This document shows positions 42,701 through 50,750 of a stretch of DNA of 64,000 nucleotides, piece after piece. Positions within the stretch are counted from its first letter, which is position 1. Each line of letters opens with the position of its first letter. The position numbers were made by a program, and so were the translations under genes. The stretch lies in contig NZ_BOLV01000003.1 of assembly GCF_016861845.1 (NCBI RefSeq), positions 1 through 64,000 on the forward strand. Direction: 5' to 3'. This DNA is from Lacticaseibacillus suilingensis. Lineage in GTDB: Bacteria; Bacillota; Bacilli; Lactobacillales; Lactobacillaceae. The notes under the pieces are model-generated. The model was not told the DNA's origin, made no database searches, and worked only from the letters and a program-made list of their open reading frames with translations.

Positions 42701-44903
42701 CATTGCCCACAGTATCCGTGGAGTCCCATGGCAGAAGCATGGAAACGGAGTGACCGGTTTCGGTGCCGCCATAGGTCAACTGGTCGCGCAGAACCTCGAC
42801 GCCGTTCATGGTGATCAGCTTGGTGCCGGTGGAATTATCGACTTTCACCCCGTTATCGAAGCTAATGGAGCCGATGTAATCCTTCTTGGTGTTATCCCAA
42901 GTGGCATTCCAGTTGGTGATGTTGAAGTGCTGCAAGAATTTGGTTGGCAAATCCGTGCGGTAGGTCACATCCACAAAGCTGTCAAAATCAACTTTGGCGA
43001 CCCAGCCTTCGAAGGCTTCGAATTCGGCCCCACCGAGCAGCGAATTATCGCCGATGGTCCAGGTGTCTTTTTGATTGTTGCGCATGAAGCGTTCGATGTT
43101 GCTGTTAACGCCTTTGGTGGCACTGCCGCCATAGGCTTTTTCAGCGGACCAGTGGTTCCACAAGGTGTCATATTCTAGGGCATTCGGGAATTCGTTGTGT
43201 AGTTCCCAGCCGAGGCTGGCAATTTCAGCGCCTAATTCACGGGATTCCCAGCCGGCTTCACCTTGGTTGCCCCAAACATCGACGTAGATGAAATCGAGGT
43301 CAGGACTGAGCGCTTTCAAAGCCTTGAGGCGAGCCAGACGGTCACCGCTTAAGGCATCATAGCGCTGGTTGATCATGTAGGAAGGATCCAGCCAGTCCCA
43401 GCCCTTTTTGGTCGGATCAACGAGCTGATCATCGAAGGCCTTGGCCTCTGGGTAGGATTCAGTGTCGTTGATGTGGACCCCAAAACTGGCATTGTAATCA
43501 TGGCCAGCTTCAATTAAGGCGTTGAAATCCTCAGCGCCGCCTTGGCGTTCGCCAACCGCATCGTAATCAGGGTGAGCCGAGTCGTGGCCTTCGCTCTGGT
43601 ACCCTTTGAGCAGCACCGTTTGGCCTAAGCCGTCAGTAATGGCATAGACTCGCTTGGTTTCATCAAGGGTGGTCGAAAATGGATTGGTGGCTTCCGACGC
43701 GAAGTTCATCGGAATACGTTGTGCGACCACGCGCCGGGTATCTTGCCAGCCCAGCGGATCATTGATGATGTCGCGGGTGACAATCGCCGCATCCTGCCAG
43801 TCGACAATGCCGTCGCCATTTTCGTCTTCAGCAAACGCCGCGGACCATTGCGGCAAGGCGGTGAGGCTGTCTGTCAGCAGCGAAGTGTTGTCTTCCGCTG
43901 CGCGTAGCGTGAAGTAGTTGCTACTCAAGCCGGCCAGTTTTTCACCCGCCACAGTTTGGGTGGTTAAAATCAGTCGGTTGTCTTCGGACTTGTCGGCGCC
44001 ATCTTGGGCCGCATTGGACCAGACGCCAGCGGCCACTGTGTCATTGTTGACGAAGGCGTACCGATAATTTTCGGTACCTTCTGCCTGACCGGCCAAGGTT
44101 TTGAACGTATCGCCAGTCGCCCCATTGGTTGAAGCGCTAGTGGCGGTATCCATTCTTACCCCAGCGAAGCTGGCATCCTTGTCAGTCACCGCCACGCTAG
44201 CCAATTGGTCATTCGGGAAAGCGAGCTTGTGAATGATAGTACCGTTCAGTTCTTGAATGTTGCTGACGGCGAAGTTCACCGTTTTGCCACTCACTGTTGC
44301 CGTCACGGTGAAGCTCAGCTTGTCCGTTACGGTCATGGTGTAGCTGGCTTGGGTGGCACTGAGCTGAGTGAAGGTGACGGTTGGCGTGTAAGCCACCCCG
44401 TCCAGCGTAATCTGCGTCAAAGCAGTTTGCGTTGCCTTCATGGTCTTGCCGTCTTTGAACGTATAGCCGTAAACGGCTGGGAACGTCGTCGACAGGTAGG
44501 CACTCATATCAGCAGTCGTCAGCGTTTGATATGCTAGTCCGCTTGGTACTACTGTTGGCGCAGTAGCCGGTGTTGCGGTAGTAGCTGGCGCCGCAGTGGC
44601 AGTCTTGGCTGCTGGCGCTGGCGTCGCGGCCGGCTCAGCTGTCGCTGCTGGTGTGCTGGCCGCGGTGTTCGCGGTCGCGGTGGCTGCAGGAGCTGTCTCC
44701 TGGGCAGTCGCGGTGTCAGCGGTTGGTGTTTCCCCTGTTGTCGCACCGGTGGCGTCAACTTGCGCGGTTTGTGGCGTACCCGCCGCCACATCTGCATGCA
44801 CCGTAGTCGTGGAAATGGCGGCGATCCCCATCGCGCCAGAAACTATACCCATTACGAGCCAGCGTTTACCGGCCTTAAACATTTTGTAGTGCTTTTTCTC
44901 CAT
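39705..44903 (-). CDS. Cell-wall-anchored GH101 endo-alpha-N-acetylgalactosaminidase
   Basis: 1732 residues from ATG 44903 (GGAGGAGGAAG upstream). It starts with a KxYKxGKxW-type signal peptide (KHYKMFKAGKRW), then an Ala/Thr/Pro-rich linker (about 40-120). The GH101 catalytic region (about 125-870) has FIYVDVWGN (D542, nucleophile) and WELHNEFP (E571, acid/base), then YGGSATKGVNSNIERF. Carbohydrate-binding beta domains follow (about 870-1220), then FIVAR, CBM32, an Ig-like domain, a second FIVAR, a beta domain, GNKGN repeats and LPKTG. GH101 enzymes release the core-1 disaccharide Gal-beta-1,3-GalNAc from mucin-type O-glycoproteins. This complements the anchored GH31 GalNAc enzyme. The upstream open frame beyond ATG 44903 is not coding. 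Confidence 0.9.
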   Translation of the reverse strand: MEKKHYKMFKAGKRWLVMGIVSGAMGIAAISTTTVHADVAAGTPQTAQVDATGATTGETPTADTATAQETAPAATATANTAASTPAATAEPAATPAPAAKTATAAPATTATPATAPTVVPSGLAYQTLTTADMSAYLSTTFPAVYGYTFKDGKTMKATQTALTQITLDGVAYTPTVTFTQLSATQASYTMTVTDKLSFTVTATVSGKTVNFAVSNIQELNGTIIHKLAFPNDQLASVAVTDKDASFAGVRMDTATSASTNGATGDTFKTLAGQAEGTENYRYAFVNNDTVAAGVWSNAAQDGADKSEDNRLILTTQTVAGEKLAGLSSNYFTLRAAEDNTSLLTDSLTALPQWSAAFAEDENGDGIVDWQDAAIVTRDIINDPLGWQDTRRVVAQRIPMNFASEATNPFSTTLDETKRVYAITDGLGQTVLLKGYQSEGHDSAHPDYDAVGERQGGAEDFNALIEAGHDYNASFGVHINDTESYPEAKAFDDQLVDPTKKGWDWLDPSYMINQRYDALSGDRLARLKALKALSPDLDFIYVDVWGNQGEAGWESRELGAEIASLGWELHNEFPNALEYDTLWNHWSAEKAYGGSATKGVNSNIERFMRNNQKDTWTIGDNSLLGGAEFEAFEGWVAKVDFDSFVDVTYRTDLPTKFLQHFNITNWNATWDNTKKDYIGSISFDNGVKVDNSTGTKLITMNGVEVLRDQLTYGGTETGHSVSMLLPWDSTDTVGNGIKAGTTDTTGLNFDKLYYWSDTKGATTWQLTDRFKDAKQLYLYKLTDQGRVALGAVDVVNGAVTLNLDAATPYVLTLTEEGTEDLNFGEGTVLKDPGFNAANTLADNWQVTGDPQVVRNDNGDYLLQAGKQAMSVTQQLAPLAAGDYSLYVNTETHNRPVTITVTVNGQPQTLTFSNSIDQNYIQADTNHTTNDAKSYMQKARVDFTVPADAIVTITLAAHAGDTLAQFDDLRVISRETNLQSGTTDADGNKVLIDQDFEDTKAIGLYPFFNGAADGVSDPRDHLSERHDVYTQYGWNGNKIDDVLGGDWSLKSHKQGSGLLYTTLPQSVQFEAGKYYKVEFDYQTDGNGAFQPVTVDGENYYQSFNALPATNGDQSAADLTANHTQHVSLVVAGAPDGSLGFGIRSLAGGQYDFILDNFKVTELTDANLASAYLEQIRGDLARLIDAAKKEDMSLYTPASVDSFNAAVASAQAVLDNPDASIDDVTGASKALQNAANGMISIAATKQLPDQHITPSTGSFQPGEEIENAFDGDPSTDWHTNWNDVTTVEQRTVTMQLDGTYPINGLVYQPRASGKNGIITQYELWGYASPDDTQGTLLASGNWAGDNTTKTLNFDTVNVDKLVLIPVHTIGDTPDTFASAVDITLLVDRTTPTLTVAPTEMQKGQDLSAFDWLPSLTYADTIDGSEIQRLTVDDSQIDPQTPGTYTVSVTAMNSAGLTTTATGTVTVVDPQPKIDAQAALTDALATAATKHEADYKPATWTALQKAVAAGQAALADETSTVDALNQAADAVKAAVAALAAKPAWNHDLTVSALTPSGFTVADWPTITGMTNPSYRFQVVPAGEPLPTTPGDDAQVPADQTDLTGYEPGEYTLVLWAVDENGEVSTPLTTTFTLPEKQVTNPTDNGKPGKGNEGNKDNKGNKGNEDNKGNKGNNGKHKGQIAKVNHQSPSKADKAMKAAKKNLPKTGDTADTGTTLLGLSVLSALGMLAGFRKRKED
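39893..39985 (-). repeat. Coding repeat (GNKDN/GNKGN) in the GH101 wall-spanning linker
   Basis: Tandem 9- to 15-bp units coding Gly-Asn-Lys-rich residues before the LPKTG motif; prone to length variation by slippage. Confidence 0.7.
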
Positions 44904-44924
44904 GTTGCTTCCTCCTCCGTATAT

Positions 44925-45040
44925 GAAAGCGCTTGTGGTACGTTCATGAGTGTACACGCCGTTTATTATTTTTTCAAACGTTTTGCCGGTTTGTACTCGA
45001 TTATTTAAAAGATAAAAAAATATTTTTGTAAGCGTGATCT
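44925..45040. promoter_or_regulatory. GH101 leader with two cre-like sites
   Basis: TTGTAAGCGTGATCT (45026-45040) fits the cre consensus with one mismatch, and ATGAAAGCGCTTGTG (about 44924-44938) with two. The AT-rich leader lies between the upstream terminator (45046-45080) and the gene. Catabolite control is predicted. Confidence 0.45.
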
Positions 45041-45045
45041 CGACA

Positions 45046-45081
45046 TCAAAAAAGCGCCAAATCTCTCTGGATTTGGCGTAT
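45046..45081 (-). terminator. Intrinsic terminator of the MazG-like gene
   Basis: CGCCAAATCC pairs with GATTTGGCG, followed by TTTTTT on the minus strand. Confidence 0.8.
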
Positions 45082-45098
45082 ACCAATTCGACTAACCG

Positions 45099-45473
45099 CT
45101 AAGACTTTTGGCCGCGATGGCGGCTGTCATTAATTTTCTGCTTCGCTTGCATCAACTTCAATGGATCCAAATTCAGCTTGGCACACATGTCGAAAGCATA
45201 AATCAGCACATCCGCCAGCTCTTCCGCCGTGTGGGCCACCTCCGCAGCGGTTGGCGCTTCACCGGTATCTTTCCAGGTGTAGATATCGAGGACCTCGGCG
45301 GCTTCGACATTCAAGCCCATGGCCAGGTCTTTCAAATCATGGCGCCAGCCGCGCTCATCGCGGTCCGCCACCAAGGTTTGGATCATCGCCTGAATGGCCG
45401 GCGCGGTTTGATCATCTAACTGCAGGTGCTGGCCGTGGTGCTCTGGATCCAGTTCGTGAATGTTGCCTTTCAT
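45099..45473 (-). CDS. MazG-like nucleotide pyrophosphohydrolase
   Basis: 124 residues. An all-alpha NTP pyrophosphatase with the MazG metal-binding signature: EAAEVLDIYTW then EELADVLIYAFDMC, the ExxE and ExxD pairs that hold Mg2+. It probably hydrolyses dCTP or non-canonical NTPs (house-cleaning, as RS21-C6-like proteins do). The start is ATG 45473 with GAGGAAG 5 nt before it. A monocistronic unit between two terminators. Confidence 0.85.
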   Translation of the reverse strand: MKGNIHELDPEHHGQHLQLDDQTAPAIQAMIQTLVADRDERGWRHDLKDLAMGLNVEAAEVLDIYTWKDTGEAPTAAEVAHTAEELADVLIYAFDMCAKLNLDPLKLMQAKQKINDSRHRGQKS

Positions 45474-45535
45474 CGTTCTTCCTCGTTTCTCCCGGATTTG
45501 ATTAAGGCTATTGTAGCCGATACCAGCTGTCGCAA

Positions 45536-45577
45536 GCAAAAACGTCGGTCGCCACCCAAGCTGGGACGCTACCGACG
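45536..45577 (-). terminator. Intrinsic terminator of the pilus operon
   Basis: A long imperfect stem (CGTCGGT with ACCGACG at its base), then TTTTTGC on the minus strand, right after the last sortase gene. Confidence 0.65.
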
Positions 45578-45589
45578 CTAGTATTCACT

Positions 45590-46423
45590 CTAATCAGCGG
45601 CCGTCCCCTGCCGCACAAACCCGACGCCACCCAGCAGCATGAGCGACACGAAGGCCAACAGCAACCCCCAGAGCCACCCGGTGATGCGCCCGTTTAAAAA
45701 CAGGAGCGCAAACGCGCTGTACCAAGGTTGCCGGACCAGCCACTGCGACAGCTTGCTCGGGGCGCTCACTTGCTGATGCACCTTAGTGGCAGCAACCTTC
45801 GTCGTCGCCACGCGTCGCGCTACCACTACCCGGCGGTACGCGGTGCCAATCGGACCTTCGCAGCGAATTAGGGTCACGCGATCCTCTTTGGTCTCGGCCA
45901 GCACCTGAATTTCCGTTTCCTTCACCACTCGATTATCGATCACGCGATAAGTGTAGACCTGACGGCTATCCGTCAGGTAAACCGCTGCCCCAATTTTCAC
46001 TCGGTTCAACGCCGTCAGCAGGACTTCCCCACCGCCGTGAAAATTGTGCGCCGCAAAGACGTTGTTGCCTACCCCCAGCGGCCGGTCTGGGAAGTAGCGC
46101 GCCACACCCGCCGCCAAAGTTAGATTCGTCATTTGGGCAAACACCGGCAGCTTGATGGCCACGCTAGGAATGAGCAGCGCCGCATAGCCACTTTGCTGTT
46201 GCAGGCGCGCGGCCTGAGTCTGCGCCTGCACATAAGTTATGGCGCTGACCTCACTGATTTTGGCTGGACCATTGGGTGCTTTGGGCGCTTGCGCTTTGGC
46301 TTGCATTGCCTGCACATCCAGCGCAGGCGGCGTTGCCAGATTACGCCACACCAAGCCGCCAGCCGTTAGAATCGCCACCAACATCAGCGCCGCTGGGAGG
46401 AACCACAGCCATCGTTTACGCAT
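45590..46423 (-). CDS. Sortase, class A-like, third sortase of the pilus operon
   Basis: 277 residues. N-terminal membrane helix, then the sortase beta-barrel with VFAAHNFH (catalytic His), VTLIRCEG (catalytic Cys) and YRRVVVARR (Arg), and a C-terminal membrane helix. The core (GVGNNVFAAHN, YLTDSRQVYTYRV) is nearer to class A than to class C, and there is no TCTPxGxNxHR motif. The start is ATG 46423 with AGGAGG upstream, overlapping the previous gene by 8 nt. It may attach the assembled pilus or the pilins with unusual sorting signals to the wall. Confidence 0.8.
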   Translation of the reverse strand: MRKRWLWFLPAALMLVAILTAGGLVWRNLATPPALDVQAMQAKAQAPKAPNGPAKISEVSAITYVQAQTQAARLQQQSGYAALLIPSVAIKLPVFAQMTNLTLAAGVARYFPDRPLGVGNNVFAAHNFHGGGEVLLTALNRVKIGAAVYLTDSRQVYTYRVIDNRVVKETEIQVLAETKEDRVTLIRCEGPIGTAYRRVVVARRVATTKVAATKVHQQVSAPSKLSQWLVRQPWYSAFALLFLNGRITGWLWGLLLAFVSLMLLGGVGFVRQGTAAD

Positions 46424-47270
46424 AGGCAGCCTCCTGTTTTCGCTGCTGTTTGCGCGCATAGTACCAGTAGGCCAGCACCAGCGCGAGCAGCAGAAGCAAG
46501 AAGCAATACTTCCAGATATTCATCAGCGACCAGCGATCGCGCGCCTTGACTGGCGTGTGCTTCGCCGTGGCCAAGGGAATTTTGTGCGCAAACACCAGCA
46601 GGCGATGGTCATTGATGCCCTGCGGTGTGCAGGTCATCAAGATGATTTTGTTTTGTGCATCTTTGATGTTAAAGGCTTTGTAGGCATCAGGCTGCTTGGG
46701 GTCGATCACTTGCTGGCGGTCGACGGCATAAGCATACTCATGCGCAAACGCATCCACGTAGACGACATCCCCTTTTTTCAGATAGCGAATGTTGTCAAAA
46801 AAGATGCGATTGGCCAACCCGGTGTGCGCGGTCAGCGACGCGGTGACATTTTTGCCTGGCGCCGGCAGTGAAGTGTAGGTTAAAGAGCCCACGCCTTTGG
46901 CCAACACGGCATCAGAGGTCCCGTAGAACACCGGGGTTGATTTCAGGTGAATGCTAGGAATCCGCACATAGCCAAACGCCGCCTCAGCGTCGCTTTCAAT
47001 CTGCTGGTAGGTGACACCGGGAAACGGCCGCACCTGGCCTTTTTGATGCGCCAAGATGTTCGCGTTGTACTGCTTGATCAGAGCGTCGCGGCGTTTATCG
47101 GCGGGATAAGCGCGCTTGCGGTAATCCTGCGCGATTTCGAGGCGTTGATTCGACGCAATCCAGTCGTAAACGAAAGGCGTGAAAAACAGAATCACGGACA
47201 GCGCAATCCCCACCAGGAGCAAAATGCTGACCAGCCGCGACGGGCGTTTAGGTTTCGTTGCTGCTGGCAT
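46416..47270 (-). CDS. Class C (pilin-polymerising) sortase
   Basis: 284 residues. N- and C-terminal membrane helices flank the barrel; SLTAHTGL holds the catalytic His, MTCTPQGINDHRLL the Cys and Arg. The TCTPxGxNxHRLL block and C-terminal helix are class C hallmarks. It joins pilin subunits through the pilin-motif Lys. AAGGAGG precedes ATG 47270; it overlaps the preceding sortase gene by 23 nt. Confidence 0.9.
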   Translation of the reverse strand: MPAATKPKRPSRLVSILLLVGIALSVILFFTPFVYDWIASNQRLEIAQDYRKRAYPADKRRDALIKQYNANILAHQKGQVRPFPGVTYQQIESDAEAAFGYVRIPSIHLKSTPVFYGTSDAVLAKGVGSLTYTSLPAPGKNVTASLTAHTGLANRIFFDNIRYLKKGDVVYVDAFAHEYAYAVDRQQVIDPKQPDAYKAFNIKDAQNKIILMTCTPQGINDHRLLVFAHKIPLATAKHTPVKARDRWSLMNIWKYCFLLLLLALVLAYWYYARKQQRKQEAAYA

Positions 47271-48138
47271 GGCGGGCCTCCTTTTGCCGGGCGTATTGGC
47301 GGCGCTTGTGCACCAGCCACGTGTAATAAATCAGGAACAACACTACCAGCAGCGACATCACATATAGCCACACGTGATACAAACTGAAGGTATCGCGCTT
47401 CATCACTGGCGCTTTTTGCGCTTCATGCAGCGAAACGCGCCGGCCATACACCAACAAGCGGTGCGAGTTGATGAACAGCGGGGTGCAGGTTAACAGCACT
47501 GACACATCGCGGCCGGGCTGGATTTTCACGGCGTTCAGCGCATTTTTAGCCTGCGGATCGACCACTTTTTTGGCCGTGACGCGGTAGGCTTTGCGGGAGC
47601 CATCGAAGGTGGTGAGGTAATACACGTCGCCTTTTTTCAGGTAGCGAATATTATCAAAAATCACCCGGTTGGCTAACCCGGAGTGCCCGGTGACCACAGC
47701 CAGCGTGTTCGCCCCACCAAAAGGAAGGCTAGTGCCAGGCATGGTGCCAGCGCCTTGCGCTAACACTTCCTCGCTGTCGCCGTAGCGAATGATGGTGTTT
47801 TTGATGCCGACACTAGGCACACTGACGTAACCAATCACGGCTGGCGCCTTCACCTGAGCGTAGGTGCGAATCGGTGAGGGTAGCGGCTGCTCCGTCTGCC
47901 GGGCGTAGAGATTGGCGTTGTAGCCTTGCACCCGGCGTACCAGCGCCGACGTCGGCGTTTTGACCACGGCGCGGTCAAACTGCCCCGCCTGCAGCGTGGC
48001 TTGGCGCTGAATGTAACTGGTGTAGAGTGAAGGGCCGAGCAGCAGCACTAACCCAACGATAAAGATCAGCCCAAACACGAGGTTGAACCAAAAGCGTGAC
48101 CAGGTTTTTGGCGCGAATAATCGCCAGTGTTTAGCCAT
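47248..48138 (-). CDS. Class C (pilin-polymerising) sortase
   Basis: 296 residues from ATG 48138 (AAAGGAGGG upstream). Same plan as its neighbour: VVTGHSGL (His), LLTCTPLFINSHRLLV (Cys, Arg), membrane helix at each end. Two class C sortases in a row suggest that more than one pilin is incorporated by separate enzymes. Confidence 0.9.
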   Translation of the reverse strand: MAKHWRLFAPKTWSRFWFNLVFGLIFIVGLVLLLGPSLYTSYIQRQATLQAGQFDRAVVKTPTSALVRRVQGYNANLYARQTEQPLPSPIRTYAQVKAPAVIGYVSVPSVGIKNTIIRYGDSEEVLAQGAGTMPGTSLPFGGANTLAVVTGHSGLANRVIFDNIRYLKKGDVYYLTTFDGSRKAYRVTAKKVVDPQAKNALNAVKIQPGRDVSVLLTCTPLFINSHRLLVYGRRVSLHEAQKAPVMKRDTFSLYHVWLYVMSLLVVLFLIYYTWLVHKRRQYARQKEARHASSNET

Positions 48139-48162
48139 CTGCAGCCCTCCTTTCGACAACGA

Positions 48163-48190
48163 AATGACCCTTACCGGAGTAAAGGTCATT
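48163..48190 (-). other. Intra-operon hairpin between adhesin and sortase genes
   Basis: AATGACCTTTACT pairs with most of ACCGGTAAGGGTCATT-type sequence opposite (11 of 13 pairs). No T run follows, so it looks like a processing or stability element that sets sortase levels below pilin levels, rather than a terminator. Confidence 0.4.
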
Positions 48191-48201
48191 CACGCTTGTG
48201 C

Positions 48202-50655
48202 TTAATGATGCAGTTTCTGTCGGCATAATAGCCCCACCGCGCCTAGCGCCAAAAGCGCGGCGGCGAGCAGGCCGGTCCACAAGTTGGCGCGGGCGCCAGC
48301 TTGCGGGTAAGTGATTTTCATGCTGTAACTAATTTCAGTGGTGGCGGTGCCATCCAGCGCGCCGTTGGTGTGGGTCGCCCCAGCCACCCCGCCGTTGTCG
48401 TCGGCTTGGAAGTTGGTCAGCACGGTTTTCAGCGACTGGCCGACTTGCGCCTGGGCCACCGTGCCGCCCACCGCGCTGGTGAGGTTAGCCGCAGTCACCT
48501 TAGCACCAGGACTGATGACATAACCAGCGACGGCTTTGGCAGTCACGTCCTGGATGGTGTCGGTGGTGCTCCACTCGCCTAGCGCAATGACCTCATCGCC
48601 ACTATACGTGACCGGCCGGGTGAAGGCAATGGTCTGGGTCGCTTCAGCGCCAAGCGCAACGGCGGCTTGATCTGCCGCGGCCAGCGCCGCATCATCGACT
48701 GCCACCTTCACCGTTAAAGTCTTGTGCGTCATGGCATAATACGGATCATTGGGGTCGCCAGGAACGATGGGGCCAACCTGCGCCGGCGTGTAGTTCACCG
48801 TGCGAGTAATCGCCAAATCGCCGCCCTGACTCAACCAGTCAGCCAGCTGGTTATCCGCGGTCAGCACCTGGTTAGGCTCCACCGCTGTTTCCGGCGTTTC
48901 GCCGACCTTGAGCTTCGTCACCTCACCGCGGTACTGATCAGGCAAGTAGGCATTAATCTGGTCTTGCGTCAGCGCCGCCACCGTTGGATTAGCTTTAGTG
49001 ATGGTTTTGTGGGCATTCGCCTCGGCTTCACTCGTGGTCCAATCGGAATACTCGTAAGTGCCGTCGAGGTGGGCGGTCACGTATCGATAGAGCTTAATCG
49101 TCGCTAGTGCTGGCGTCTGTTGGAATGCCGCGCCATCTTTGAGGTAGTTCACCGCCTCGGTGGCCGTCGCCGTTAAAGGGAGGCCATCCGGATTGTCATC
49201 TGGGGTGTAAATCGGTACTTTTTTCAACTCGACAATCCAGGTGCCGGGGCTGCTTTGGAAGGTGTAGTTGCTAGCATCTGCGGTATTGTCTGAAACCACC
49301 TCGTAACCGGTAAATTTGCTGGCGTTTTGGGCCATGAAAGTCGCGGTGTCGATGAAGTTCAGCGGGTCATCCACATTACCGACGATGTCTTGCGTGGCAA
49401 GAACAGTCTTAGTGTCAACGTCTCGATAGCGGACCGTCGCGGTCATTTTGTCGGATAAGCGCTCGACGTACTCGAGATGAACAATGCCGCCAGTGGGCAG
49501 GCTGGTAACTGGCTTTGACATGTAGACCATACTGGAATCGTATAGGTCTAAATTGGTCTTAAGCCCTTCCCCAACCAATGCTTTGCCCTTGGTCTGGCCA
49601 GCGGTCTGAACTAACCCTGTATTGGCCCCGATATACCCGGAGCGTGGTGTTTTAGTTGCGTACACCTCGGTCTTGGTAGGGTCAACGGGGTCGCTGTACA
49701 TAATTAAGCCGTCTGGTTGAAGCGTAAGTGCTTGGCTTTCATCTAGACGCTGATTAGCTCTTGTATCGGCAAGCAGTCCAGTAATATACGCGCCATCATA
49801 CCCATCCGCAGTGACCTGCAATCGATCCAAACTTGGCATCGTCCCCGTACCATATTGGGCCGCGTTGAAGACTGCGATATTCATCACAGTACCTACGCGG
49901 ATATTGGTGCGAGTCGCGCCAAGGTTTTTGTAGAAGACGCTATGACTGATGGACCCCGTTACCGGATCAATTGTGGCAACGTCAGCCGCTTGCCAATCAG
50001 CGACTGTGATGACCTTCGCGAGTCGATGGCCGGATTGGTCTTGGTAAACTTTTACTTTATCGACCAAGTCATTGAATGTAGCCCCATTTGCCATGGTGGG
50101 TTCCAATCTTGTATAAGGAGCTGAAGCGATGCTGGTACCTTGATCCCGGGTTATCACCGATTGGGCGGCAGCCTCGTCCATCATGATAAAGTTGGAATCC
50201 ACCCCAGTACCACTTGCATAGGCGTATTCTTTCCCGCTAATTTGGACCGTCCCGTTAACCAACGGCGCATAGAGTAAAGAAAGCTGGTCCGTCTGGGTGA
50301 ACTTACCCCCTGCCCAGCTGGCACGATTAGACATCCCTGTGAGTGACGTATTCGCCCCAGTAATCGCGGTGGTATACGCTGCCGGATCCAACGCATTCCC
50401 AGATCGCAGGTTCACGCTTTGCCACGGCGACGACGCAAAGAGGAGATTCAAATCCGCCACTGCCGCAATTTCATCATCCGTCAGCTCTTCGATATCAGTG
50501 ATGCCGGCTTTGGTTGGCGGCGAGCCAGCGCCGTTCGCGCCGGCGGCGATGACTGTGGCCAGCGGCGAGCCAACCAGGGCCACGCACAGCGCCAGAATCG
50601 CCGCTGCTAACCACGGCCGTTTGCGCCTTTTTTTCATTAATTTTAGTTGCTTCAT
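48202..50655 (-). CDS. Large pilus tip adhesin with MucBP-like repeats and unusual sorting signal
   Basis: 817 residues. Signal peptide after KKRRKRPW. The N-terminal half (about 30-390) looks like a large beta-rich adhesin domain of unknown type. From about 395, MucBP-like repeats appear (MTATVRYRDVDTKTVLATQ; later HKTLTVKVAVDD and EATQTIAFTRPVTYSG like mucus-binding Mub domains). The C-terminus is YPQAG, a hydrophobic helix and CRQKLHH: a sorting signal differing from LPxTG at two positions. It is probably the tip subunit that binds mucin. The start is ATG 50655; GGAG lies about 11 nt before it, a weak site. Confidence 0.7.
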   Translation of the reverse strand: MKQLKLMKKRRKRPWLAAAILALCVALVGSPLATVIAAGANGAGSPPTKAGITDIEELTDDEIAAVADLNLLFASSPWQSVNLRSGNALDPAAYTTAITGANTSLTGMSNRASWAGGKFTQTDQLSLLYAPLVNGTVQISGKEYAYASGTGVDSNFIMMDEAAAQSVITRDQGTSIASAPYTRLEPTMANGATFNDLVDKVKVYQDQSGHRLAKVITVADWQAADVATIDPVTGSISHSVFYKNLGATRTNIRVGTVMNIAVFNAAQYGTGTMPSLDRLQVTADGYDGAYITGLLADTRANQRLDESQALTLQPDGLIMYSDPVDPTKTEVYATKTPRSGYIGANTGLVQTAGQTKGKALVGEGLKTNLDLYDSSMVYMSKPVTSLPTGGIVHLEYVERLSDKMTATVRYRDVDTKTVLATQDIVGNVDDPLNFIDTATFMAQNASKFTGYEVVSDNTADASNYTFQSSPGTWIVELKKVPIYTPDDNPDGLPLTATATEAVNYLKDGAAFQQTPALATIKLYRYVTAHLDGTYEYSDWTTSEAEANAHKTITKANPTVAALTQDQINAYLPDQYRGEVTKLKVGETPETAVEPNQVLTADNQLADWLSQGGDLAITRTVNYTPAQVGPIVPGDPNDPYYAMTHKTLTVKVAVDDAALAAADQAAVALGAEATQTIAFTRPVTYSGDEVIALGEWSTTDTIQDVTAKAVAGYVISPGAKVTAANLTSAVGGTVAQAQVGQSLKTVLTNFQADDNGGVAGATHTNGALDGTATTEISYSMKITYPQAGARANLWTGLLAAALLALGAVGLLCRQKLHH

Positions 50656-50750
50656 TTTGCCTACTCTCCATTCGACCACATCAGCCGCAGCCAATGCTTG
50701 TGTAGCACAATAGCCCTCACGCTAGGTGAGAGCTACTGCGATTCGGCATG

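Noticed and set aside
41847-43178. 443-codon plus-strand frame opposite the GH101 gene
   Set aside because: Antisense to the conserved catalytic region, no start signal and no recognisable domain.
45076-45086. ATTGGTATAC element near the GH101 leader, similar to the PL8/GH31 elements
   Set aside because: It lies on the far side of the MazG-gene terminator and about 180 nt from the GH101 start, so it probably does not serve GH101; not added to the shared-motif set.
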